A stretch of 64,000 nt of DNA, from positions 1 to 64,000 of the forward strand of contig NZ_PPDK01000003.1 of the NCBI RefSeq assembly GCF_003074135.1, given 5' to 3'. Below are positions 56,085-64,000 of the stretch, piece after piece; within the stretch, counting starts at the first letter, position 1, and every line of letters begins with the position of its first letter. The DNA comes from Euzebya tangerina. Its GTDB lineage: Bacteria > Actinomycetota > Nitriliruptoria > Euzebyales > Euzebyaceae. Position numbers and translations under genes: made by a program. The notes under the pieces are model-generated. The model made no database searches and was not told the DNA's origin. It worked only from the letters and a program-made list of their open reading frames with translations.

Positions 56085-56383
56085 GCAGAGCCACGATGAC
56101 CGAGGAGGAGGCCGGCGCTGCCGCCCCCGAGGGCTGGACCGCCGCGGACAACCAGCTGCAGGCCACGTTCGCAACCGGCTCGTTCCTCAAGGGCGTGGAG
56201 TTGATCAATGCCATCGCACCCCTGGCGGAGCAGGCCAACCACCACCCGGATGTCGAGTTGGGCTACCCGTCGGTGATAGTGCGGTTGACCACACACGACG
56301 CGGGTGGGTTGACCCAGCTCGACGTCGACCTGGCCGGGGAGATCTCCTCCGTCGCGGCCCAATTGACCATTGAGGTCGATTGA
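56081..56383 (+). CDS. pterin-4a-carbinolamine dehydratase (PCD)
   Basis: A 100-residue PCD that recycles the 4a-hydroxy-tetrahydropterin produced by aromatic amino-acid hydroxylases. EGWTAADNQLQATFATGSF is the start of the fold, and PLAEQANHHPDVELGYPSVI contains the active-site histidine pair and proline-aspartate. VRLTTHDAGGLTQLDVDLA is the C-terminal motif. ATG 56081 overlaps the LtrA stop (ATGA) and has a perfect AGGAG site. Such proteins are also used as transcription co-factors (DCoH). No pterin-dependent hydroxylase gene is nearby. Confidence 0.92.
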   Translation: MSRATMTEEEAGAAAPEGWTAADNQLQATFATGSFLKGVELINAIAPLAEQANHHPDVELGYPSVIVRLTTHDAGGLTQLDVDLAGEISSVAAQLTIEVD

Positions 56384-56676
56384 CTGACCGAGCCCGTGAC
56401 CAGTGCCGTGGGGCCTCACCGTGCTACGGTGACCCGGCAATGATCTAGCACCCGTCACCACTCCGGCCTTCCACGCCGATGGTTCAGCGTCGCCGTTCGG
56501 GCGACCGGATCGCATGGCGGGGCCACGACGTGGCTGTGCGGGTGTCTCGACCGGCGTTGTGTGCCGTGTCGTCTCAGGGAACAGGTCCAAGCGATCTGGT
56601 CCGACGACGCGGCCCCGTGGGGTCGGCGAGCGTCCGCTGGCGCGTGCATCCCACACACGACGAAAGCGAGACCCCC
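56384..56676. other. intergenic region before the DHFR-like gene
   Basis: Nearly 300 bases without a gene. It holds a short inverted repeat CACCGT-GCT-ACGGTG (56417-56431) and GGTGAC/GTCACC (56428-56433 and 56455-56460), which could pair in one structure. A TACGGT within the first repeat is a possible -10. The leader would be over 200 bases long, unusual in this window, so an RNA element is possible but none is recognised. Confidence 0.4.
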
Positions 56677-57210
56677 ATGCGAACCCTCTCCTACACCGTC
56701 GCCGTCAGCCTCGACGGCTACATCGCCCGACCCGACGGCGATTTCTCCGACTTTCCCTTCGACGACGACTTCGCCGCCCAGTTCCTCCAATCCCTCAACC
56801 GCTTCGATGCGATCGTGATGGGCCGGTCGACCTGGGAGGTCGGTGCCGACCAGGGCGTGACCAACCCGTACCCGTTCCTCGACGTGGACAAGGTGCTGGT
56901 CTCCACGACCATGGTCGACTCCCCCGATCCGGCGGTCCGCCTGACCGCTGATCCGGTTGCCGAGGTCACCCGGATGAAGCAGGAGGCTGGCGGGCCGATC
57001 TGGCTCTGCGGCGGCAGCCAACTGGCCACCACGCTGCTGGAGGCCGGCCTCATCGACGAGATCGTGCTCAAGCACAACCCGGTCCTCCTCCGTGCCGGCA
57101 TCCCACTGCTGCGGCCAGGTGGCGCGGTCCGGCACGCCCGGCACACCGGGAGCGAGGTTCACGCGGCGACCGGCATCCGAACATCGAGCTACGAACTCAT
57201 CGCCCCGTAG
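56677..57210 (+). CDS. dihydrofolate reductase-like (RibD C-terminal) protein
   Basis: A 177-residue protein of the DHFR-like/RibD C-terminal group. MRTLSYTVAVSLDGYIARPD is the N-terminal signature, FDAIVMGRSTWEVGADQ the cofactor loop, and GPIWLCGGSQLATTLLEAGL plus IDEIVLKHNPVLLRAGIPL the nucleotide-binding end. Such proteins reduce flavins, pterins or unknown substrates with NADPH. ATG 56677 is preceded by a weak purine stretch. The gene is followed by a strong terminator-like hairpin. Confidence 0.88.
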   Translation: MRTLSYTVAVSLDGYIARPDGDFSDFPFDDDFAAQFLQSLNRFDAIVMGRSTWEVGADQGVTNPYPFLDVDKVLVSTTMVDSPDPAVRLTADPVAEVTRMKQEAGGPIWLCGGSQLATTLLEAGLIDEIVLKHNPVLLRAGIPLLRPGGAVRHARHTGSEVHAATGIRTSSYELIAP

Positions 57211-57222
57211 GGCGTCCACCTT

Positions 57223-57250
57223 GCGCCCGGTCCTGGAGGTGGCCGGGCGC
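57223..57250. terminator. bidirectional terminator between convergent genes
   Basis: GCGCCCGG and CCGGGCGC form a perfect 8-bp GC-rich stem with a 12-base loop, 13 bases after the DHFR-like stop. A second small hairpin (CCTGA/TCAGG, 57257-57272) follows. They lie between two convergent genes and have no long T-run. The position makes a two-way terminator likely. Confidence 0.6.
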
Positions 57251-57306
57251 TGTTCACCTGATCCTGGTCAGGCAGGTGCGCGACACCCTTGGTCGGTCAG
57301 GTGGAC

Positions 57307-58614
57307 TCAGGGGTGAGGGTTCTGCGTCGGCTCATCGTCGTCATCATCATCGCCGTCATCCGAGTCGTCTGAGCCGTCGCCATCCGAGTCGTCAGAATCA
57401 GAGTCCTCAGAGTCGTCGTAATCCGAGTCGTCAGAGTCGTCAGAGTCGGAGTCGTCAGAGTCGTCCGAGTCCGAGTCGTTCGTGGCCGGTCCATCGTCGT
57501 CGTCGAAGGGCGTCTCCGGGTCGCTGTCGATGTAGTCCGGGATGCCGTCGTCGTCGTTGTCCGGATCGTCATCGTCGTATGGTCCGTCCGGTGTCTGGTC
57601 GATGGTGTCGGGGATGCCGTCGTCATCGTTGTCCGGGTCGACATCGAACGGATCGGGACCGTCGAACGGGTCGTCGCCATCATCACCCGGTTGGTCATCG
57701 TCGCTCTCCGGTCGTGGTGCGTCCGGGGCCGGATACGTCTGTGTCGGTTGCGGCTCTCCGTCGATGGTCTGGTTGACCGTCGTCTGCAGGACCGAGCCGT
57801 CGTAGTCGTTGTAGTCCACCGTCACCGTCGTCTCCACAACGGTCCCGTCGGGCCCGACGCTGGTCGTGGTGATCGTCTCTGGCTTGTCCGTGACGACGCC
57901 GTCCGGCTCCACCACGGTTGTGGTCGTTCCCTCATCCGTCTGCGACACCGAGGCGACCTGCCCATCGGGGCCGTCGAAGACACCAGGCTGGTCAGGTCGC
58001 TCCTCGAAGCCCTGGCCCTCCAGATCCTGATGAGCCTGTTCGGCCTGCGAGCCAGGCGCGGGTGGACGATCATCCCCGTCGTCGAGAGCGTCGATGGTCC
58101 CCTCGACACCGGCCTCGAATGCGTCGTTGATCTGCAACTCGAGCTCGTACTGAACCGGATCCGGTCGGCCGAGCGGCGGCTCAGGCGGCTCCTGGTTGCC
58201 GGGACCTGGCCCGGTCGGGAAGCCCGTGTCCGGCACCGGCGGAAAAACCGGGGGTGGCGGGACCGGCCGATCACCCGGCGGGCGGGGAGGTGACCCCGGC
58301 CCCGGCTCGTGGCACGCCGCATTCGTGCACTCCGACGTCGGTCGCGCGAAGAGCAGGAGCGGAGGCCGGGTGTCCTCCGCCGGCACAGCACCAGGAGCTG
58401 AGGGCCCGTGGGGGGAGCCCCCGCTGTCCGCCACCTCCCCAGGCACACAGGCGTCATGTGTCGTGATCCGGCAGGCAAGATCACCGAACGTCGTGGCGAG
58501 ATGCGCTGCGATGTCGCTGGTCGCGATGGCGGTCACCATCGCGACGATTACCGTCAGAATCCCCAGGAACTCGAGCGTGGTCTGACCATGGTCCGCACGT
58601 GCACATCGTCTCAT
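57307..58614 (-). CDS. pilin-like N-terminus with acidic TSP3/Ser-Asp repeat surface protein
   Basis: A 435-residue protein. Near the start DHGQTTLEFLGILTVIVAMV resembles a Flp/TadE class III signal (G-Q-x-T-x-E before a hydrophobic helix), so it may be cleaved by a prepilin peptidase. A Pro/Gly-rich spacer follows, then a beta-like domain (TTTTVVEPDGVVTDKP). The C-terminal 140 residues are very acidic: TSP3-type DPDNDDDGIPDTID repeats and then Ser-Asp dipeptide repeats as in Sdr adhesins, ending TQNPHP. No wall anchor is seen. ATG 58614 places the pilin motif at the N-terminus; upstream starts exist. Confidence 0.7.
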   Translation of the reverse strand: MRRCARADHGQTTLEFLGILTVIVAMVTAIATSDIAAHLATTFGDLACRITTHDACVPGEVADSGGSPHGPSAPGAVPAEDTRPPLLLFARPTSECTNAACHEPGPGSPPRPPGDRPVPPPPVFPPVPDTGFPTGPGPGNQEPPEPPLGRPDPVQYELELQINDAFEAGVEGTIDALDDGDDRPPAPGSQAEQAHQDLEGQGFEERPDQPGVFDGPDGQVASVSQTDEGTTTTVVEPDGVVTDKPETITTTSVGPDGTVVETTVTVDYNDYDGSVLQTTVNQTIDGEPQPTQTYPAPDAPRPESDDDQPGDDGDDPFDGPDPFDVDPDNDDDGIPDTIDQTPDGPYDDDDPDNDDDGIPDYIDSDPETPFDDDDGPATNDSDSDDSDDSDSDDSDDSDYDDSEDSDSDDSDGDGSDDSDDGDDDDDDEPTQNPHP

Positions 58615-58713
58615 GGCTTCACTATCTGCCCGCACGATCGGTACTCCAGGGCCCGTGGACCCCAATCTCGGCCGTCGGCGGGCCCAACCCTGCCTAGGCC
58701 CGCCGGGGCCTCC

Positions 58714-59646
58714 TCACCCGTGAACTCGCAACAGACGGCGCAAGGTCGAGGCGTTTCGATACCCGACCTCGGCCGCCACCCGCGACGTGCTCCACTCCGT
58801 CTCGGCCAAGAGGTCACGCGCCCGCCCAGCCCGCCTGCGACGGATCAACCCGAGCGGCGTAAGCCCGGTTGCGGCCTGCACTCGCCGCTCCAAGGTGCGG
58901 CGTGTGGTGCCGAGCTCGCCAGCAAGATCGTTGACCCCTGGAGACCGTGCCAGGGACTGGACGACCAACCGGTCGAAGGCCGCCACCAGCGAGTCTCCGG
59001 CAGTCAGATGAGCCAACTCGATGAAGTCACCCTGTCGGGTGCGCTGGTCGACAGCCAGGTATCGACCCACGGTTGTCGCCAGCTCCGCGGAGATCGAGGC
59101 AACGATGGCCAGCGCGAGGTCAACATGTCCGAACGCGGCCCCCGCGGTCAGCACGGGACCATCCCGGACGACCATCTCGTCGATGGCGAGGTCCACGCGT
59201 GGGTACCGCACGCGGAAGAGACGGCTGAGCCACCACGTCGTCGTCGCCCGACGATGCTCCAGGAGTCCCGCTTCGGCCGCGAGGAACGACCCAGCACAGG
59301 CGGCCGCGATGTTGACCTCCGACGACCCGAGCGCGCCGAGGGCGTCGACCAGCTCCAGCACGTCCGGGCGACGCAGGAATGGGGCCACCTCGTGCTCGCG
59401 TTCGATGCCGAACCCGGGCACGACGACGACGTCCGCCGAGGAGAGCCCGTCCCAACCAGCGGTGCAGGGGATGGTCATGCCGTTGCTCGCGACCACTGAC
59501 TGGCCGCTGCCGACACACGTCACCGTGATCGGGGGCGCGTGAGACCTCCTGGCGCCGCGGACGGACTCGGCGGTGGAGAACACATCCACGACTGAGCTGA
59601 CTCCGGTCGCGAGGACCCCGTCGACCACTGCGACATCAACGCGCAT
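58714..59646 (-). CDS. GlxA-type transcriptional regulator (DJ-1/PfpI plus AraC HTH)
   Basis: A 310-residue regulator. The N-terminal DJ-1/PfpI-like domain shows VVVPGFGIEREHEVAPFL and NIAAACAGSFLAAEAGLL, with the nucleophile-elbow cysteine in AACAGS. The C-terminal AraC domain has two helix-turn-helix units: VNDLAGELGTTRRTLERRV and WSTSRVAAEVGYRNASTLRR. GlxA-type proteins control catabolic operons and bind small metabolites in the DJ-1 domain. It is divergent from the antibiotic-biosynthesis monooxygenase gene, with an inverted repeat (59666-59681) between them that may be its operator. Confidence 0.93.
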   Translation of the reverse strand: MRVDVAVVDGVLATGVSSVVDVFSTAESVRGARRSHAPPITVTCVGSGQSVVASNGMTIPCTAGWDGLSSADVVVVPGFGIEREHEVAPFLRRPDVLELVDALGALGSSEVNIAAACAGSFLAAEAGLLEHRRATTTWWLSRLFRVRYPRVDLAIDEMVVRDGPVLTAGAAFGHVDLALAIVASISAELATTVGRYLAVDQRTRQGDFIELAHLTAGDSLVAAFDRLVVQSLARSPGVNDLAGELGTTRRTLERRVQAATGLTPLGLIRRRRAGRARDLLAETEWSTSRVAAEVGYRNASTLRRLLRVHG

Positions 59647-59665
59647 GTCGCAAATGGTAGCAATC

Positions 59666-59681
59666 GTGTCGTTCCGGACAC
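59666..59681. promoter_or_regulatory. inverted repeat between GlxA-like regulator and monooxygenase
   Basis: GTGTC-GTTCCG-GACAC lies 20 bases from the regulator start and about 75 bases from the monooxygenase start. It is short but central in a divergent promoter region; AraC-type regulators more often use direct repeats, so this is tentative. Confidence 0.3.
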
Positions 59682-59756
59682 CTCTGATCGCTGATTTCTG
59701 TCTCTACGCTGCGTCGTGCAACCACCCGACGAACACCACATCCAACGGAGGACCCG

Positions 59757-60095
59757 ATGCCCACCGGTGACACGCACAGCGAACCGAACGGTGCACCGAC
59801 GGTCGGCCTCATGGTCCAGCTGACGGCGCGGCCCGGTAGGGAAGATGACCTGGTCTCCTTCTTCAGGGACGCCATCCCCGACGCGGTCGCCGAACCCGAC
59901 ACCCTCACCTGGATGGTGGTCAGGTCGGGGCCGAACACCTTCTACATCCTGGACACGTTCACCGACGACGACGGCCGCCAGACCCACATCCACGGCGTCA
60001 TCGCCGAGCGGCTGCGCGAGCAGGGCCCCAACTTCCTGGATGACGTGAGCATCGTTCCCACCGAGGTCGTCGCGTTCATGCCCTCGACGGTCTGA
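59757..60095 (+). CDS. antibiotic-biosynthesis-monooxygenase (ABM) domain protein
   Basis: A 112-residue protein with the ferredoxin-like ABM fold: VGLMVQLTARPGREDDLVSF opens the domain, EPDTLTWMVVRSGPNTFYIL and DTFTDDDGRQTHIHGVIAER follow in the expected order. Members oxidise quinols or remove small polar products without a cofactor, or act as dimeric dehydratases. A strong GGAGG site precedes ATG 59757. It is divergent from a GlxA-type regulator, which probably controls it. Confidence 0.88.
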   Translation: MPTGDTHSEPNGAPTVGLMVQLTARPGREDDLVSFFRDAIPDAVAEPDTLTWMVVRSGPNTFYILDTFTDDDGRQTHIHGVIAERLREQGPNFLDDVSIVPTEVVAFMPSTV

Positions 60096-60141
60096 CAGCT
60101 CGAGCGGTCGCCGTGGGCACCGCGGAGGACCTCCAACGGCA

Positions 60142-62220
60142 CTACGGGGCTGCATGCCGTTCGATGGCGACGCCGACGGAAGGGGCCAACACATCCGGTC
60201 CACCCACCAGCGTGACCGCAGGACCTGCGGCGGCGGCCAGCACCGTGGCGGTCGCCGGAGAGGCACCGAGGTCCTGGCCGTCCACCAGGAGCAGCGATCC
60301 TCCTGCAGCGGCAGCCGCCGGTCCTGCGGTCAGGCTGTCGGCCCAGAAGGTGCCGATCGCGACCCACACCTGGTCAGGGTCCGCACCGAGCTCGACCGCC
60401 TGCTCGGCGACCCGAGCGGAGGTCTCGTACCGGTTCGCCCCAGCCACCCGCTCGATGGCGACGCCCAGATCCGCGATCTCCGCCTCGACCTCCACTGACA
60501 CTGCCGGCGGCCCACCGATGATCGTGACCGAACGGATGTTGCGGTCACGGATGGCCTGAGCCGTCTCAGAGGGCAGCCGATCACGTTCGACCAGCAGGAT
60601 GGGTTGTCGGGTCTGAGCGGCCAGTCCGGAGACGGCGACGGCGTCCGGCCAGCCACGAGCCGGGTCGGCGGCAGCACCCTGGACGATGTAGGCGTGGTCG
60701 GCATCCACCTGCGCCGCCACCACCGCAGCTGTGCCATAGCGCGTGGTCCCCGCCAGCCGTTCGACCTCGACATCGAGTGCCTGCAGTTGCTCGGCCACGG
60801 TCGCTGAGATCGCGCTCCGGTCGCCCAGGACCACCACCCGGTCAGCCCCCAGCCGAACGATCTCGTTCGCCACCGTGGAGGGCAGCCCAGCCGTCGGCGT
60901 CAGCAGCACCGGTGCACCGAGGCTGCCGGCCAGTCCGGCCGCCGCCAGCGCATCGGCGTACCCATCTGCACGGGCCAGGAGCACCGCCGGTGCGCGGTCG
61001 AACGCCCGCCGCGACACCTCGACGGCCGTCTCCACCCGCGTGGGACCGGACACCCGGAGCGTCGCGCCAGGTGCTGGCACCGGATCCAGCCGGCCGTTCA
61101 GGAACTGCCGGACGTCGGCCTCCACGCCGGCCACGGCGACCGGCGGGGACGAGGCGTCTGCCGGAGCCGTCCAGATCGTGGCTGGCTGACAGTGGCACCC
61201 GGAATCGTGGTTGAAGCCTTCGAAGACGATATGCCGTCCGTCCGCCGTCCACTGCGGCGTTCGTTCCTCACCAGGCGTTTCGGCGATGCGGCGCTCCTCC
61301 CCTGTCGCAAGGTGGGTCGCCCAGATGCCACTGCCAGGGCCACGAGCCAACCCGTCGGCGGTACAGGAGAACGGATCCCCGTGGCACTCACGGCGATAGG
61401 CCACCTCGGTCCCGTCTGGAGAGACCGCCGGATGCGTGGCGGTCGAGTCCGCCGCGACCTGACGAACGGGCCCGCCGTTCACGTCGACGGCCACGATCCC
61501 AGAGGGCAGGGACGAACCAGTCGCCCGGGGTGCCGCGACCAGCAGAACCGTCCGCCCGTCCGGCGTCCACGCGATGTCGCCGGTCGGTGCCCAGGTCGAC
61601 CGGTCCATGAGGACACGAGCCTGGCCTGGAGCAAGATCGATCGACACCGGGATGACCTCGAGCGATGAGCCCTGCCCTTGCACTGTCCGGCGGTAGACGA
61701 GGTGACGACCATCTGGTCCCCACGAGGGGGTGCTGTCCACCGCGCCATCGGGAGGTCGCGTCATCTGGACAGCGGGACTTACGTCCGCGTCTGCTGTTCC
61801 GTCCACACGAACAGCTCGAATGCCGTCGGGCGACTGGGCGACGACGGATCGGCCGTTCGGATGCCAGGCGAAAAAGCCCTCGACCGTGGCATCCCACAGT
61901 TGCGGCTGGGCTCCCTCCGCCGCCTCCACGGTCCACAGTCCGTCATCGGTGAGGTAGGCAAGACGCTGTCCGTCAGGTGACCACAGGGCTCCGGCGGCGT
62001 CCTCCGCCAGCACGAACTCCTGCCCTGACGGCGGGTCCAGGACGACCAGGTGACCCGGAGCACGGTAGCCCCGGACGTAGTCGACGAACCGGTCTGCGCC
62101 GGTGAGGTAGGCGATCGGCCCGACACCGGCGTCACCCTGTTCGGACTGCGCTCCAACAGGGCCCGGAGCAATGAGGGCGAGTACGAGAGCCGCGAGGGCA
62201 AGAACGCGAGCGTGGGACAT
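60142..62220 (-). CDS. surface protein with beta-propeller and three CW_2 modules
   Basis: A 692-residue secreted protein. The signal peptide (VLALAALVLALIAPGPVGAQ) starts at ATG 62220. Residues 35-385 are TolB/WD-like propeller repeats: LWSPDGQRLAYLTDDGLWTV, FAWHPNGRSVVAQSPDG, IAWTPDGRTVLLVAAP, VSPDGTEVAYRRECHG. Three cell-wall-binding repeat 2 modules follow (about 405-690): RVSGPTRVETAVEVSRRAF, VERLAGTTRYGTAAVVAAQ and IERVAGANRYETSARVAEQ, each ending in a V-V-LGG-type strand. CW_2 modules bind anionic wall polymers, so the propeller is displayed on the wall. The ribosome site AGGAG is 10 bases upstream. Confidence 0.93.
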   Translation of the reverse strand: MSHARVLALAALVLALIAPGPVGAQSEQGDAGVGPIAYLTGADRFVDYVRGYRAPGHLVVLDPPSGQEFVLAEDAAGALWSPDGQRLAYLTDDGLWTVEAAEGAQPQLWDATVEGFFAWHPNGRSVVAQSPDGIRAVRVDGTADADVSPAVQMTRPPDGAVDSTPSWGPDGRHLVYRRTVQGQGSSLEVIPVSIDLAPGQARVLMDRSTWAPTGDIAWTPDGRTVLLVAAPRATGSSLPSGIVAVDVNGGPVRQVAADSTATHPAVSPDGTEVAYRRECHGDPFSCTADGLARGPGSGIWATHLATGEERRIAETPGEERTPQWTADGRHIVFEGFNHDSGCHCQPATIWTAPADASSPPVAVAGVEADVRQFLNGRLDPVPAPGATLRVSGPTRVETAVEVSRRAFDRAPAVLLARADGYADALAAAGLAGSLGAPVLLTPTAGLPSTVANEIVRLGADRVVVLGDRSAISATVAEQLQALDVEVERLAGTTRYGTAAVVAAQVDADHAYIVQGAAADPARGWPDAVAVSGLAAQTRQPILLVERDRLPSETAQAIRDRNIRSVTIIGGPPAVSVEVEAEIADLGVAIERVAGANRYETSARVAEQAVELGADPDQVWVAIGTFWADSLTAGPAAAAAGGSLLLVDGQDLGASPATATVLAAAAGPAVTLVGGPDVLAPSVGVAIERHAAP

Positions 62221-62258
62221 GACACGAGAACTCCTGGCGAGACTGGCAGGTTCACTTC

Positions 62259-62264
62259 TAGAGT
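62259..62264 (+). promoter_or_regulatory. -10 box for leaderless PPOX-type gene
   Basis: TAGAGT lies eight bases before ATG 62273 with no ribosome site. It sits 38 bases from the start of the divergent CW_2 gene. Confidence 0.4.
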
Positions 62265-62272
62265 TGAGACCG

Positions 62273-62701
62273 ATGGCCGCCGACCGTGATACAGACGCCA
62301 TCGACGAGGCGGACTACATTTTGCTGGTCACCTTCCGCCAGGACGGCTCGCCCGTCCCCACACCGGTGTGGGTCCACGGCTCAGACGGTTCCTACGCCGT
62401 GATGACGAAGGTCGACACGCACAAGGTCAGCCGGCTCCGCCAGGACAGCCGGGTTGAGGTCGCACCCTGTGACATCCGCGGCAACATCGCCCCAGGAGCA
62501 CCACGGTTCACCGGGACTGCCCGGCTGGAAACCGACCCTGACGTCGTGGCACGGACCGTCCAGGCCATCACCGGTCAGTACGGCTTCCGGGGCACGGTCA
62601 TGCGCCTGCTCCGCCGCGGCCGCGACCTGCTCCCCGGGGATCGCGAGGAGACGCACCTTATCGTCCAGATCACCCTCGACGACCGGCTGGACGACGGCTG
62701 A
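62273..62701 (+). CDS. PPOX-class F420/FMN-dependent protein (Rv2061c-like)
   Basis: A 142-residue split-barrel flavin-fold protein. DYILLVTFRQDGSPVPTPVW is the N-terminal strand pair and AVMTKVDTHKVSRLRQDSRV the phosphate-binding segment; VEVAPCDIRGNI and FTGTARLETDPDV follow the PPOX-class F420-dependent group (Rv2061c-like). These enzymes reduce or oxidise small substrates with F420 or FMN. ATG 62273 gives MAADRDTDAID and fits the leaderless -10. The gene ends six bases before the convergent atpC gene. Confidence 0.85.
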   Translation: MAADRDTDAIDEADYILLVTFRQDGSPVPTPVWVHGSDGSYAVMTKVDTHKVSRLRQDSRVEVAPCDIRGNIAPGAPRFTGTARLETDPDVVARTVQAITGQYGFRGTVMRLLRRGRDLLPGDREETHLIVQITLDDRLDDG

Positions 62702-62707
62702 GCAGGC

Positions 62708-63004
62708 CTACGCCTGCGAAGCCTCCAGCTTGGCGAACGCCGCGTCCTTGTCGTCCACCCGCTCGGCCTTGTCGGCCAGCACGGTCAGTTGACCGTCGGC
62801 GAACTCGAGGAAGCCGGAGCGCACGAGGTACGTCACGGCCGACCCGTCCGGAAGGTGGAGTTCGAGCGGCGCCGGGGCCAACAGCAGCAGCGCGGGCTGA
62901 TGCCCCTCAAGGATCCCGATCTCACCCTCGGTCGAGCGGGCGGAGCAGGACACCACCTCACCCTCGAACAGGGCCTCGTCGGGACTGACGACCTTGGCGT
63001 CCAC
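62708..63004 (-). CDS. atpC: ATP synthase F1 epsilon subunit (short form)
   Basis: A 98-residue epsilon subunit. KVVSPDEALFEGEVVSCSAR and STEGEIGILEGHQPALLLLA form the beta-sandwich, and VRSGFLEFADGQLTVLADKA ends it. The C-terminal helical hairpin found in longer epsilon subunits is mostly missing, so the inhibitory domain is reduced; short epsilon forms are known in other bacteria. It lies two bases after the atpD stop, the last gene of the ATP synthase operon. Confidence 0.95.
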   Translation of the reverse strand: MDAKVVSPDEALFEGEVVSCSARSTEGEIGILEGHQPALLLLAPAPLELHLPDGSAVTYLVRSGFLEFADGQLTVLADKAERVDDKDAAFAKLEASQA

Positions 63005-63006
63005 CT

Positions 63007-64000
<994 letters not shown>

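Noticed and set aside
56384-56676. Riboswitch or tRNA in the long leader
   Set aside because: Only short inverted repeats are visible; no conserved riboswitch core or tRNA cloverleaf could be recognised.

Overview
The window is GC-rich (clearly above 65 percent by eye), densely coding bacterial DNA with strong G/C preference at third codon positions. GTG and TTG starts are common, and several genes have an extended -10 box 6-9 bases before the start codon, which suggests leaderless mRNAs. Content points to the Actinomycetota: paired PknB-type Ser/Thr kinases, a WXG100-like protein, MeaB, an F420/PPOX-type oxidoreductase, cell-wall-binding repeat 2 (CW_2) modules, an LAxTG-type sorting signal, and a gene set resembling the mycobacterial methylglucose lipopolysaccharide (MGLP) region. 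A deep-branching actinobacterium such as a Nitriliruptoria/Euzebya relative would fit, but that is inference. No rRNA, tRNA, CRISPR array, insertion sequence or prophage was found.

Layout. 0-4.5 kb: a YfbK-like VWA protein (5' end outside the window), an ECF sigma factor, a lipoprotein serpin, then a WXG100-like gene followed by what look like remnants of a type VII secretion locus. 4.8-14.5 kb: a GH57 branching enzyme with its methyltransferase, surface proteins (PPC domains; TSP3 repeats with an LATTG signal), a DUF3179 lipoprotein, a GNAT enzyme, then a hexapeptide acyltransferase, a methyltransferase and an enoyl-CoA hydratase. 14.7-24.8 kb: a TauE/SafE permease overlapping a kinase, a cluster of seven 15-bp motifs, DoxX, an NAD-binding protein, paired acyl-CoA dehydrogenases, a DsbA-like protein, a second kinase and an aldehyde dehydrogenase. 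24.9-38.7 kb: a GT-C-like membrane protein, MeaB, a MATE transporter, thiolase, GGDEF protein, methylmalonyl-CoA epimerase, two cyclophilins, an SDR, a double 3-hydroxyacyl-CoA dehydrogenase and an SCP2-like protein. 38.7-46.9 kb: CPBP protease, PAS/GAF histidine kinase, acyltransferase-like membrane protein, macrodomain protein, WYL regulator divergent from an epoxide hydrolase, and a large sigma-like factor.

46.9-50.4 kb is an eroding accessory stretch. It holds a YCII/DGPF gene with an in-frame stop, an ABC exporter whose ATPase gene has lost its 5' two thirds, a frameshifted MarR-like fragment on the other strand at the break, and a VapBC-like toxin-antitoxin pair. 50.4-57.2 kb is an aromatic amino-acid region: HxlR regulator and alpha/beta hydrolase (divergent), kynureninase and tryptophan 2,3-dioxygenase (overlapping), a PLP-dependent aromatic amino-acid decarboxylase with a translationally coupled 39-codon ORF, an LtrA protein fused to a UBP-type zinc finger, a pterin-4a-carbinolamine dehydratase and a DHFR-like reductase. 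57.3-64 kb: an acidic pilin-like surface protein, a GlxA-type regulator divergent from a monooxygenase, a propeller/CW_2 surface protein, a PPOX protein, and the 3' end of the ATP synthase operon (atpD, atpC).

Central themes are fatty-acid and propionate metabolism (acyl-CoA dehydrogenases, hydratase, dehydrogenase, thiolase, epimerase, MeaB), surface proteins with acidic repeats, and minisatellite-like repeats between genes. All function calls come from motifs and family knowledge read by eye; no database search was run.
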